From positions 1,984,001-2,048,000 of the forward strand of contig NZ_OV350343.1 of the NCBI RefSeq assembly GCF_923868895.1: DNA of 64,000 nucleotides, written 5' to 3'. The DNA comes from Halomonas sp. TD01 (GTDB lineage Bacteria; Pseudomonadota; Gammaproteobacteria; Pseudomonadales; Halomonadaceae). Below the pieces are notes generated by a model, which searched no databases, was not told where the DNA came from, and saw only the letters and a program-made list of their open reading frames with translations. Below, piece after piece: positions 57,201 to 62,731 of the stretch. The translations under genes were made by a program, and so were the position numbers. The first letter of the stretch is position 1. Each line of letters opens with the position of its first letter.

Positions 57201-59885
57201 TACGACGGTGATATCACCGAAGGCAACCACATCACCAACAAGAGCTACGTGGATAACTCAGTGACTGAGCTGGGCGACACGCCGCTGACCTTTGGTGCTA
57301 ACGAAGGTGACGACACTGATCGCCGCCTGGGTGACCGCTTGGACATCGTAGGCGAGGCTGATGAGGAAGGTAACAGCAACATCATCACCAAGCTAACGGA
57401 TGAGGAAACGCTTGAGCTGGCGTTGAATGACGACCTCAAGATCGGCAACAGCATCACCGTGGGCGACACCTTCATTGATGGTGACAGCATCACCACCAAC
57501 AATATGACGGTGAATGAAAACCTCACGGTGGCAGGCGAAACCCGTCTGGGCGACAACTTCATTGTGACTAACGAAGGCAACGTCACTTACACCGGCGACA
57601 TCACTGAAGGCAACCACATTGTCAACAAAGACTATGTGGACGGCGGTATCGATGAACTGGGTGATCGCCCGATTTATTTCGCAGGCGATACTGGAGAAAA
57701 AGTCGCTAAGCGACTGCGCGAAACACTGACTATCTCTGGTGAACTGGCGGAAGATGCTGATGCAACAGGCGCTAACCTGCGCATCGACAGCGATAGTAAA
57801 CAACTGAACTTAGTGATGGCGAAGAATCTGACAGATCTGGAAAGCATCACACTAGGTGATACGTTTATTAGCAACGAAGGCATTACCCTTGGCGACACCA
57901 CCATCAATGGCGCTCGTATCTCCAGCAACAATCTTACTGTGACTGGTGAGACTAAGCTGGGCGATAACTTCTTCGCGAACAATGATGGCAACGTCACTTA
58001 CACCGGTGATATCACCGAAGGCACTCACATCGTCAACAAGGATTATGTTGACGGTGCTGGTGATCAGTTGATTGCAAACAATCCGCTGACGTTTGGTGCT
58101 AACGAAGGTGAGGACACCGAACGCCGTTTGGGTGACCGTCTGGACATCGTAGGCGAGGCTGATGAGGAAGGTACCAGTAACATCATCACCAAGCTTACCG
58201 ATGAGCAGACGCTTGAACTGGCGCTGAACGACGATCTCAAGATCGGTAATAGCATTGCTGTAGGTGAAGATGGTCCGGTCATCAGCGGCGATGGAATCGA
58301 CATGGGTGATAACAAAATCACCAATGTGGCTGATGGTTCGGTATCGGCTGATAGCAAAGATGCTATTAACGGCTCTCAGCTTTACCAGTTGGAAAGCATT
58401 GTCACTAACGTTACTGGTGATATAAGCAACGAATATGTGACCAATAACGGCCGTGGCATCCGCTACGTGCGCACCAACGACAGCGGCTTAGCAGTGAGCG
58501 ATGCCTTTGCTCAAGGGCAAGGTTCGACCGCTGTTGGCTACGAAGCCGTCGCCTCGGCTGATCGCGCGTTAGCCATGGGTTACGACGCCATTGCATCGCA
58601 TCAAGGCAGCGTAGCACTAGGTGAAGGTGCTCGCACCGCTGAGGCGGTAAGCACTGCTTCGATAGAGATTGCAGGCCAAACGTACCAGTTTGCGGGCGCC
58701 TCTCCGGTAGCCACTGTCAGCGTTGGCAGCGTCGGTGCTGAACGTACGGTGACCAATGTAGCGGCAGGCCGAGTGTCGGCTGAGAGCACGGATGCTATTA
58801 ACGGAAGCCAGCTGTATGCCACCAACCAGGCGGTCGGCGCACTAGACAACCGCGTTACCAATGTTGAAGGTGATATCAGTAATATCACCAACGACTTGGC
58901 TGACCTGGATGATCGCGCAGTGAAATATGACCGCAGCGACGACGGCAGTGTTGACTACAACACGATTACGTTGGAAGGCGATGGCGGTACGAAGATCACC
59001 AATGTGGCACCCGGTGATATTGCGCAAAACAGCTCGGATGCGGTGAACGGCAGCCAGCTATGGGATGTGCAGAACCAAATCACTGACATTGAGCAGGGTG
59101 GTTCCAAGTACTTCCGAGCCAACAGTGAAGGCCCTGTCGCAGACCCGCAAGGGGCCGACAGCATCGCCATGGGGTCAAGCAGCGTTGCTGCAGGCGACCG
59201 TAGCGTTGCCTCGGGGGCTGGAGCACAGGCCAATGCCGAAGGCAGTGTTGCACTTGGTGCGGATTCCGTTGCTGACCGTGAAGGCATGAACGGTGAGCGT
59301 GAGCGCTTCTCCAACGAATCCGTTGCTTCCACACAGGGCGCTGTTTCTGTGGGTAGTGAAGGAAATGAGCGTCAGATCACCAACGTGGCAGGCGGTACCC
59401 AAGACACCGACGCGGTTAACGTTCGTCAGTTGGATGCGGTACAGCGTGGTGCGGTGAACTACGATCGCGATGAAGACGGCAATGTGGACTACAGCACTAT
59501 CACGCTGAAAGGCGATGAAGGCACCACCATCACCAATGTGGCGCCAGGTATTAATGCCAACGATGCTGCCAACGTGGGGCAGTTGAATGACCTCGGTCGT
59601 CGTTTTGAGAACGAGATTATCAACGTGCATGGCCGTATCGACAGCGTTGAACGTAATGCTAACGCCGGTTCTGCTAGCGCGATCGCCGCCTCTACGGTGC
59701 CGCAAGCCTGGATGCCTGGTAAGAGCATGGTAGGTGTGGGGGCAGGTACCTACGGTGGCGAATCTGCGGTCTCTGTGGGTGTATCGCGCCTCTCAGACAA
59801 TGGCCGCTGGGTTATCCAAGGTAAGGTGACGGGCGACTCGCAAAGCAACTTCGGCGCAGGTATTGGCGCTGGCTGGCACTGGTAA
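45201..59885 (+). CDS. Giant trimeric autotransporter adhesin TAA3
   Basis: A 4,894-residue intact TAA, the largest uninterrupted gene here. The ESPR ([20 protein letters not shown]) is followed by a signal peptide ending near residue 74 (SPVQA). A very long YadA-type beta-roll head covers ~45460-48650 and a second head covers ~50230-50930. The stalk is made of four 708-747-bp modules (51003-53885) and three 852-bp modules (54129-56684 plus a partial fourth) built on NLTVxGxTxLGDNF and ITNKxYVDNSVTELGDTPLTF motifs. The C-terminal GIRYVRTND block, short coiled coil and YadA anchor (ending GAGWHW) are nearly identical to TAA1. The ribosome site is weak (GTGGAG, 11 bases away). tpgA-like 3 follows 11 bp after the stop. 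Family role: surface fibre for adhesion and autoaggregation. Confidence 0.95.
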   Translation: MNNVFRLIWNRTLGRLVVTSEAARSRDKAATRQGVVGQLPAPEVASNIPALLRPVVAAVALAVGSITLVSPVQADALMNADSCANQGFNNTRIGIGSGAKACGDGLIAIGWGAEATGVDLVFPPNPDVQSGVAIGRASSATGGVAIGHRAAAGGSNSDGTSSVGTAIGGGSVARGHRSIAIGTVGNRPTVASANWAMALGTNATASEVRSVALGPEAKAKGVGSLAMGDGAVAESIRVTTQALYDAPTSNPNGYEVGDYLPTTAVGAGATANSGTAIGHDAVAGRESGNGDGLINTGTALGAGAQATGNTSIAISPAAYAPAIADGLGAIAVGYDTRANELGSLAIGIRAEAAEAAMAFGYGAKALGKGGSALGGDAKATGNRSVAIGAAEAAKAGDIAIGDEAYAEGGVDGSGNPMSALAVGFGAEAVGEDAAAFGNNAKARANYGLAVGNFAEANGVQASSLGNGAQANGDYSLALGNIAKANGVSASSVGNFAEADGDYSIALGEFSEAGGSRSTAVGSGAKASAENAWASGSDAVASANGAIALGKQSQATVENTVAMGTNAEASATNAIAIGKDSLASGVDTGAIGRGAVATGSWAVGTGANASNGGQAFGEYSTASGNVSSAYGYNATATGNRSSALGTSARAEGVRSVAVGDGALSRNIALTSVALSGTSNPNGYKVGDPMPTVAVGAGSRAVNGTAVGFDAVAGKVVGSTTNSGTAIGGGAQATGNASIAISPAAEAPAIADGLGAVAMGYDARAMQLGSLAIGIRADASEYGNAFGNRANAGDYGVANGFKANATGERAIAIGTESLASVDDAIAVGTNARATGVDALAIGRDAWAAGSVAQGAVARAANGGAAFGDGAQATWREDNDPNENPETFDVSGAALGKNALANRSGATALGANTEVLVDDGVALGSGSISTVGPGVNGYIPATADAAQEQAILDTAAVRGAVDVGSRQITSVAAGTQDDDAVNVSQLKAVETMAAESGVNYYSVQDDGTPEGNFNNDGATGWKSLAAGTNASATKDHALAVGDGAQAIGFEAMAIGREAVASGPNSSIAIGQLAKATQDFAISIGRSSEATAQNAVALGNGALARVEQGVALGSGSLSTVGAGVAGFVPAGADAADEQAILDTIATRGSVDIGSRQITRVAAGTKDGDAVNVAQLKSVNNLAGAGWDVQVNAEVADNVAPGETVQFIDGKNIDITRDGDQIIKVATSDNVEFNQVTIGDATNNTVITSTVDGLDVGGDKITNVADGEISNTSSDAVNGSQLFATNTNVDNNTTNITNNTTEIGKGINFGDGATANNYALGDTINVKGDPNVTSTTTADGVQLGLADVVNIGSTNPVTIDGNSGTIGGLTNKTFDPNNFTSGQAASEDQLSQVTSDLTTEGLDFAGNEGADVHRDLGQTLAIQGEATSGGAYTGANLKTVTDPLTGAINLQMTDSPDFTNVNVTNQLDVAGDTNIGGNTTIQGDTTVKGDTFLGDNFSVVNNEAIYNVEPDQITNDYQVTNKKYVDNSVTALGDTPLTFMGDSGTQFDRKLGETANVKGGSIGTLTDGNIGVVADGTDTLNIKLAENVDLGLNGSVVMGDTTVNNDGLTVGDTIVNGDSITTNNLTVSGETKLGDNFVVNNEGNVSYTGDIIDGNNIVNKDYVDGKETHYYSVNDGGTIQGNYENDGATGVNAMAAGVKAVATGLENTAIGFNTQATGSNRATAVGANALASAPGTTSLGGFAAATGISATAIGTRANASGLGSSAIGSNAKASGLASVALGQLSMAAGEDSVAVGSSSSSGYRGVSVGRQTETSGENGTATGFFSRANGDYAAAYGSNSKASGDFSLAMGASSEATAENSVALGAGSVADGSTLGTAAYQPLDINGNPIAVAAPSAASEVSVGSAGNERRITNVAAGATDTDAVNVSQLKAVNEVANTGWNVQANGDVATNVAPGDTVQMIDGKNIAITRDGKDITVATADDVEFTNVDVTENLNVAGNTTIEGDTTVKGDTFLGDNFSVVNNEAIYNVEPDQIINDYQVTNKKYVDNSVTALGDTPLTFGDDAGTTTDRKLGERLDVVTSNANLSTTLTDEQTLEIAMSDDLDVNNVTVNDSLTVNGPTTLNGGTTIGDSLTLLAGTTVDMGGNQITNVAAGTEGDHAVNLDQLTDVSDVANKGWNVQTNGDVATNVAPGDTVQMIDGKNIAITRDGKDITVATADDVEFTNVDVTENLNVAGNTTIEGDTTVKGDTFLGDNFSVVNNEAIYNVEPDQIINDYQVTNKKYVDNSVTALGDTPLTFMGDSGTQFDRKLGETANVKGGNTGTLTDGNIGVVADGTDTLNIKLAENVDLGLNGSVVMGDTTVNNDGLTIAGGPSITNTGIDAGNTTITNVAPGVDGTDAVNVDQLTNVSDVANKGWNVQANGDVATNVAPGDTVQMIDGKNIAITRDGKDITVATADDVEFTNVDVTENLNVAGNTTIEGDTTVKGDTFLGDNFSVVNNEAIYNVEPDQITNDYQVTNKKYVDNSVTALGDTPLTFMGDSGTQFDRKLGETANVKGGSIGTLTDGNIGVVADGTDTLNIKLAENVDLGLNGSVVMGDTTVNNDGLTIAGGPSITNTGIDAGNTTITNVAPGVDGTDAVNVDQLTNVSDVANKGWNVQTNGDVATNVAPGDTVQMIDGKNIAITRDGKDITVATADDVEFTNVDVTENLNVAGDTAIGGNTTIAGNTTIEGDTTVKGDTFLGDNFSVVNNEAIYNVEPDQITNDYQVVNKKYVTQAGDDLIDNNPLTFGDDAGTTTDRKLGERLDVVTSNANLSTTLTDEQTLEIAMSDDLDINNVTVNDSLTVNGPTTLNGGTTIGDSLTLLAGTTVDMGGNQITNVAAGTEGDHAVNLDQLTDVSDVANKGWNVQTNGDVATNVAPGDTVQMLDGKNIAITRDGKDITVATADDVEFTNVDVTENLNVAGDTNIAGDTIIGGNTTINENLTVEGDTYLGDSFSIVNNEAFYDGPVTEDNHITNKSYVDNSVTELGDTPLTFGANEGDDTDRRLGDRLDIVGEEDAEGDSNIITKITDEETLELALNDDLKIGNSITVGDTFIDGDSVTTNNMTVNENLTVQGETRLGDNFFVNNEGNVTYTGDITEGDHITNKSYVDNSVTELGDTPLTFAGDSGTPFERRLGETTNVKGGAEGGLTEGNIGVVADGEDTLNIQLAENIDLGEDGSLTINETLIDGNQVTTNNVTVNETLTVEGDTFLNENLTVAGNTTINENLTVEGDTYLGDSFSIVNNEAFYDGPVTEDNHITNKSYVDNSVTELGDTPLTFGANEGDDTDRRLGDRLDIVGEEDAEGDSNIITKITDEETLELALNDDLKIGNSITVGDTFIDGDSVTTNNMTVNENLTVQGETRLGDNFFVNNEGNVTYTGDITEGDHITNKDYVDNSVTELGDTPLTFAGDSGESFERRLGEQTNVKGGSEGGLTEGNIGVVADGEDTLNIQLAENIDLGEDGSLTINETLIDGNQVTTNNVTVNETLTVEGDTFLNENLTVAGNTTINENLTVEGDTYLGDSFSIVNNEAFYDGPVTEDNHITNKSYVDNSVTELGDTPLTFGANEGDDTDRRLGDRLDIVGEEGAEGDSNIITKITDEETLELALNDDLKIGNSITVGDTFIDGDSVTTNNMTVNENLTVEGETRLGDNFFVNNEGNVTYTGDITEGDHITNKSYVDNSVTELGDTPLTFAGDSGTPFERRLGETTNVKGGAEGGLTEGNIGVVADGEDTLNIQLAENIDLGEDGSLTINETLIDGNQVTTNNVTVNETLTVEGDTFLNENLTVAGNTTINENLTVEGDTYLGDSFSIVNNEAFYDGPVTEDNHITNKSYVDNSVTELGDTPLTFGANEGDDTDRRLGDRLDIVGEEGAEGDSNIITKITDEETLELALNDDLKIGNSITVGDTFIDGDSVTTNNMTVNENLTVEGDTFLNENLTVAGNTTINENLTVEGTTQLGDNFFVTNEGNVTYDGDITEGNHITNKSYVDNSVTELGDTPLTFGANEGDDTDRRLGDRLDIVGEADEEGNSNIITKLTDEETLELALNDDLKIGNSITVGDTFIDGDSITTNNMTVNENLTVAGETRLGDNFIVTNEGNVTYTGDITEGNHIVNKDYVDGGIDELGDRPIYFAGDTGEKVAKRLRETLTISGELAEDADATGANLRIDSDSKQLNLVMAKNLTDLESITLGDTFISNEGITLGDTTINGARISSNNLTVTGETKLGDNFFANNDGNVTYTGDITEGTHIVNKDYVDGAGDQLIANNPLTFGANEGEDTERRLGDRLDIVGEADEEGTSNIITKLTDEQTLELALNDDLKIGNSIAVGEDGPVISGDGIDMGDNKITNVADGSVSADSKDAINGSQLYQLESIVTNVTGDISNEYVTNNGRGIRYVRTNDSGLAVSDAFAQGQGSTAVGYEAVASADRALAMGYDAIASHQGSVALGEGARTAEAVSTASIEIAGQTYQFAGASPVATVSVGSVGAERTVTNVAAGRVSAESTDAINGSQLYATNQAVGALDNRVTNVEGDISNITNDLADLDDRAVKYDRSDDGSVDYNTITLEGDGGTKITNVAPGDIAQNSSDAVNGSQLWDVQNQITDIEQGGSKYFRANSEGPVADPQGADSIAMGSSSVAAGDRSVASGAGAQANAEGSVALGADSVADREGMNGERERFSNESVASTQGAVSVGSEGNERQITNVAGGTQDTDAVNVRQLDAVQRGAVNYDRDEDGNVDYSTITLKGDEGTTITNVAPGINANDAANVGQLNDLGRRFENEIINVHGRIDSVERNANAGSASAIAASTVPQAWMPGKSMVGVGAGTYGGESAVSVGVSRLSDNGRWVIQGKVTGDSQSNFGAGIGAGWHW
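51003..53885 (+). repeat. Four ~714-bp modules in the TAA3 stalk
   Basis: Units begin at the GWNVQ(A/T)NGDVATNVAPG motif at 51003, 51711, 52425 and 53139, with the next start at 53886 (spacings 708, 714, 714, 747). Two alternative inserts follow the shared core (GDDAGTTTDRKLGERLDV or MGDSGTQFDRKLGETANV). Confidence 0.9.
54129..57143 (+). repeat. 852-bp tandem repeat in the TAA3 stalk
   Basis: Units at 54129-54980, 54981-55832 and 55833-56684 (284 aa each) are nearly identical; a partial fourth runs from 56685 to about 57143. Each starts VEGDTYLGDSFSIVNNEAF. Confidence 0.93.
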
Positions 59886-60336
59886 AGGAGAGCGACGTGA
59901 ACAACCGTAGCAATCGCATGATGACAAAGGCGGCCCTTGGGGCCGCCAGTATAGCCGCCGTTCTCGTTTTAGCGGGCTGTGCTAGCCCGCCCAACAACGA
60001 CCGTACCGAATTGCGCGACGCCGGAGATGGCTTTCCGGCGCTAGCGGGCAACTGGTACGACGGCGGACAGTTTGTTGACCCTGAAAACATTTTGCGTATT
60101 CGGGAAAGCCAAACAAAAGATCAAGTACGCCAGTTAATCGGTAACCCTCACTTCACGGAAGGGTTCTTTGGTGTTCGAGAGTGGAACTATGTTTTCAATC
60201 TCTATACAGGCAATGGAAATGAGTACATTACTTGCCAATACCAAGTGCACTATGACGATGATATGGCGTTAGAAAGCACTCGCTGGCGGGATGCGCAGTG
60301 TCCTGCGCTACTAGTGCCAATCGAAGTGGAAGAGAT
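58456..60336 (+). repeat. Long duplicated block, copy 2 (TAA3 C-terminus plus tpgA-like 3 N-terminus)
   Basis: Partner of 28961-30841 at offset 29,495. Near-identity stops at 60336/30841, close to residue 147 of the lipoprotein, just before the OmpA-like domain. Confidence 0.9.
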
Positions 60337-60730
60337 CGCTGCTGAGCCGCGTGAAGAGAAGCTGACGCTATCAGGCGATGTATTATTTGATTTCGATAGT
60401 GATACGTTGACGCTAGAGGGACGTCGTGCTGTTGATCAAGTGACTCAAACGATCGCAAGTGACTTCGTGAGCCCAAGTGTGTTGATCATTGGTTATACAG
60501 ATCGCTTTGGTAGCGAGGCGTATAACCTAGCGTTATCCAACTCTCGTGCTGAAACGGTAGGTGCCCGTATGGCTAATCAGGGGATTAGTCGATCGAGCAT
60601 TATGACGGCTGGACGTGGTATGGCAGACCCTGTTGTAGAGTGCCCAGGAAGAAGTGCAACGCCAAGTGTGACTGAGTGTTTGAGGCCAAATAGGCGAGTG
60701 GAAATTACGGTTACTGAGACGGCTCGTTAG
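59897..60730 (+). CDS. TpgA-like lipoprotein 3: BamE-like plus OmpA-like domains
   Basis: A 277-residue lipoprotein. Residues 1-147 are encoded by DNA identical to copy 1 except for one silent base, so the signal, lipobox (C28) and BamE-like domain are the same. The OmpA-like half diverges clearly (for example LTLEGRRAVDQVTQTIASDF) but keeps the ligand-binding pattern YTDRFGSEAYNLALSNSRAETV and the cysteines near the end (VECPG, ECLRPNRRVEI). The GTG start with AAGGAGAG is 11 bp after TAA3. Proposed role: partner of the TAA3 barrel, anchoring it to peptidoglycan. Confidence 0.9.
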   Translation: MNNRSNRMMTKAALGAASIAAVLVLAGCASPPNNDRTELRDAGDGFPALAGNWYDGGQFVDPENILRIRESQTKDQVRQLIGNPHFTEGFFGVREWNYVFNLYTGNGNEYITCQYQVHYDDDMALESTRWRDAQCPALLVPIEVEEIAAEPREEKLTLSGDVLFDFDSDTLTLEGRRAVDQVTQTIASDFVSPSVLIIGYTDRFGSEAYNLALSNSRAETVGARMANQGISRSSIMTAGRGMADPVVECPGRSATPSVTECLRPNRRVEITVTETAR

Positions 60731-60826
60731 TTGCTTATATAGCGAACTGGTACTAAAGGTAACTATTAACGGTGGGGGTACAACACTATCCCTGCTTTTG
60801 AAAACCTAAACTTAGGAAGTTGAATA

Positions 60827-61252
60827 ATGAAGTATGTTGGCTATATCACTACGTTCGTAGCGGCAGTCGCGGTGGCAGTTGGTCTGTCTATATTTAGCAT
60901 GGGCGTAATGGCAGAACAGCAGGAGCAACCATCTAAGAACACTGTGGATCAAAGCTCAGTGTGTGTAGCAGCAAGTGATGAACAAGCGCTAGGGTGTCCT
61001 GAAGGTGGTATGTTCCTGGCGCGTTTGGCCATCAACGAAAGTGACTTGCAAAACCCGCTAATACTTGAAAACCGTGTGTTGAACACGATGGCTCTTTACT
61101 GCGATACAAACTTTGAAATTCAGCATACACGCACGGGTGTGCTTTGTGTGCTGACCCATGAGCGTATCGGTACGCCAGCTGAAGATGCTGATGCTATTGA
61201 AGCGGTTGAAGAAGAGCCGGTTGAGGAAGAATCGGTTGAAGAAGATTCTTAA
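60827..61252 (+). CDS. Small secreted acidic protein of unknown function
   Basis: 141 residues. The N-terminus is a signal peptide (YITTFVAAVAVAVGLSIFSMGVMA, cleavage near residue 29) or a membrane anchor. The mature part has four cysteines (C46, C57, C92, C107) that could form two disulfides in the periplasm. The C-terminus is an acidic EEEPVEEESVEEDS tail. I do not recognise a family. It lies 96 bp after tpgA-like 3 with no obvious terminator between, so it may belong to the TAA3 transcript, and is followed by the DUF6447-like gene. Confidence 0.75.
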   Translation: MKYVGYITTFVAAVAVAVGLSIFSMGVMAEQQEQPSKNTVDQSSVCVAASDEQALGCPEGGMFLARLAINESDLQNPLILENRVLNTMALYCDTNFEIQHTRTGVLCVLTHERIGTPAEDADAIEAVEEEPVEEESVEEDS

Positions 61253-61320
61253 CCGCATATTTAAATAATTATTCTTATTATTCAATATTCAATTCACATT
61301 GATTTAGGAGGTGGTTCCTT

Positions 61321-61650
61321 ATGAGCAAACAGCGCACGACAGGCCCGGCAAAAAGCAGAGCCGCTAGTAAAAGTGAAGCCAATCAAAGCGAAAAAGAAGT
61401 AACTGCTAATGAGAGTGAGTCGGCGGTTGCCGTTGGCGAACAAGCAACGCAGCCAACTGTCACGATAGACGGTAAAGAGTACACGCTTGAAAGTCTGGGA
61501 CAGCAGGGGCGAGAGCAGCTGCAAAATCTACGAGTCACAGACCAAGAGCTACAGCGTTTACAAGATCAACTGGCGATTACGCAAACAGCCCGCAATACTT
61601 ATGCCCGTATACTGGCAGAAGTGACGAAGTCGGTAACGCCAGTGAAGTAA
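61321..61650 (+). CDS. DUF6447-like small protein
   Basis: 109 residues. A Ser/Glu/Ala-rich, probably disordered N-terminus (~45 aa) is followed by a compact domain with the pattern VTIDGKEYTLESLGQQGREQLQNLRVTDQELQRLQDQLAITQTARNTYARIL: a beta-hairpin, then a helix that looks like a coiled coil. This resembles the DUF6447 family from memory; function unknown. The ribosome site AGGAGGTGG (61306-61314) is almost ideal, so it is probably highly translated. No signal peptide, so cytoplasmic. Confidence 0.8.
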   Translation: MSKQRTTGPAKSRAASKSEANQSEKEVTANESESAVAVGEQATQPTVTIDGKEYTLESLGQQGREQLQNLRVTDQELQRLQDQLAITQTARNTYARILAEVTKSVTPVK

Positions 61651-61686
61651 TCTCGCAAGCTGTGAGATTGCTTAATATTGTTGAAC

Positions 61687-61716
61687 GCCCGGTAGACGAA
61701 AGTCTATCGGGCTTTT
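61687..61716 (+). terminator. Terminator after the DUF6447-like gene
   Basis: An 11-bp stem GCCCGGTAGAC/GTCTATCGGGC with a GAAA loop (one G-T pair) is followed by TTTT. Confidence 0.9.
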
Positions 61717-61734
61717 GTGGAGGAAGGCTTAAAT

Positions 61735-62652
61735 ATGAGGATGCTACCCTGGTTGAGCCTTATTATTGTCGGGATTAGCACGCTAGCCAGTGCGGATTAC
61801 GAGGCTGGGCTTGGTGAATATCAGCGTGGCCATTATGCCTCCGCTATCCATGAGTGGCGCACGGCAGCAGAACGAGGTAATTCAGACTCTCAGTTTGCAC
61901 TGGGAATGATGTTCGAGCGCGGCCAAGGGGTTAGTGCCAGCTTAGATGAAGCCTATAAATGGTATCGACTTGCGGCGGATAATGGGCTTGCAGACGCCCA
62001 GGTTAGGTTGGCTGAGCTTTATCTTCTTGAACGTCTTGAAGGTGATTCAGGATTAGCTGCGCAGTGGTTTGAGCGGGCTGCCGAATCAGGCAATGCTGCG
62101 GCACAATTTCAACTAGGCTTATTGTATTTGGAAGGGCAGGGCGTTGATGAAAACGCTGAGCTTGCGGCGAGATGGTTTGAGTTGGCCGCTGAGCAAGGGC
62201 ATGTGGCAGCACAAAACAATATCGGTAGCCTTTACGAAACAGGTCGTGGAGTAGAGCAAAGCTATACTCGTGCGTTTGAGTGGTATGAGCGTGCTGCGAA
62301 GCAGAATGACCCGTTCGCGCAAAATAATCTTGGTGCCATGCATGCTAGAGGACATGGAGTTGATCGTAATCATGCCTGGGCGGTTTTTTGGTTCGTTATG
62401 GCTGCTCAAGGTGGCAATGATTTAGCGCAAGAAAATATTAATGCCAGCCTACCTAATCTTGAAGAAAAACAAATTGCCGGAAGTCGCGTTAATATTCGTG
62501 CGGGAGCAAGTACGGATTTTGACCGTATTGCATCATTGACAAGAGGCACCGCCGTTTACGTGCTGGGAAGTATGGATGGATGGAGCCAAGTCTATTTCCA
62601 ACAGGACAATGCACCCACTTTAGGTTGGATATCTAATACACTAATTGAGTGA
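61735..62652 (+). CDS. Periplasmic Sel1-repeat protein with C-terminal SH3 domain
   Basis: 305 residues with a signal peptide (MRMLPWLSLIIVGISTLASA). About six Sel1/TPR-like repeats follow (patterns such as AQFQLGLLYLEGQGVDENAELAARWFELAAEQG), then a bacterial SH3 domain (SRVNIRAGASTDFDRIASLTRGTAVYVLG...GWISNTLIE), a module that often binds cell-wall material. Sel1 proteins usually scaffold protein complexes. ATG 61735 has a GGAGGAAGG site eight bases upstream; GTG 61717 lies in the terminator and is unlikely. Its position between the adhesin array and a LysM-FecR gene suggests an envelope role. Confidence 0.87.
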   Translation: MRMLPWLSLIIVGISTLASADYEAGLGEYQRGHYASAIHEWRTAAERGNSDSQFALGMMFERGQGVSASLDEAYKWYRLAADNGLADAQVRLAELYLLERLEGDSGLAAQWFERAAESGNAAAQFQLGLLYLEGQGVDENAELAARWFELAAEQGHVAAQNNIGSLYETGRGVEQSYTRAFEWYERAAKQNDPFAQNNLGAMHARGHGVDRNHAWAVFWFVMAAQGGNDLAQENINASLPNLEEKQIAGSRVNIRAGASTDFDRIASLTRGTAVYVLGSMDGWSQVYFQQDNAPTLGWISNTLIE

Positions 62653-62731
62653 TTTTTTAATAGAAATTAGTGCTATTTGAACAGCAAATACATTACCGAG
62701 CGTGCCTATGTGTATCAAAGATGGTGGCGTT

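Noticed and set aside
15009..59728. Many long open frames on the minus strand and in other plus frames inside the adhesin genes, some over 400 codons
   Set aside because: They recur with exactly the period of the adhesin repeats (531, 852, 2004 bp), have low-complexity valine/serine/proline-rich translations and lack ribosome sites. They are shadows of the repetitive GC-biased coding strand.
13005..60730. Adhesin array as part of a mobile element
   Set aside because: No transposase, integrase, flanking inverted repeats or tRNA-linked direct repeats were seen at either edge. Transfer cannot be excluded without a genome comparison.
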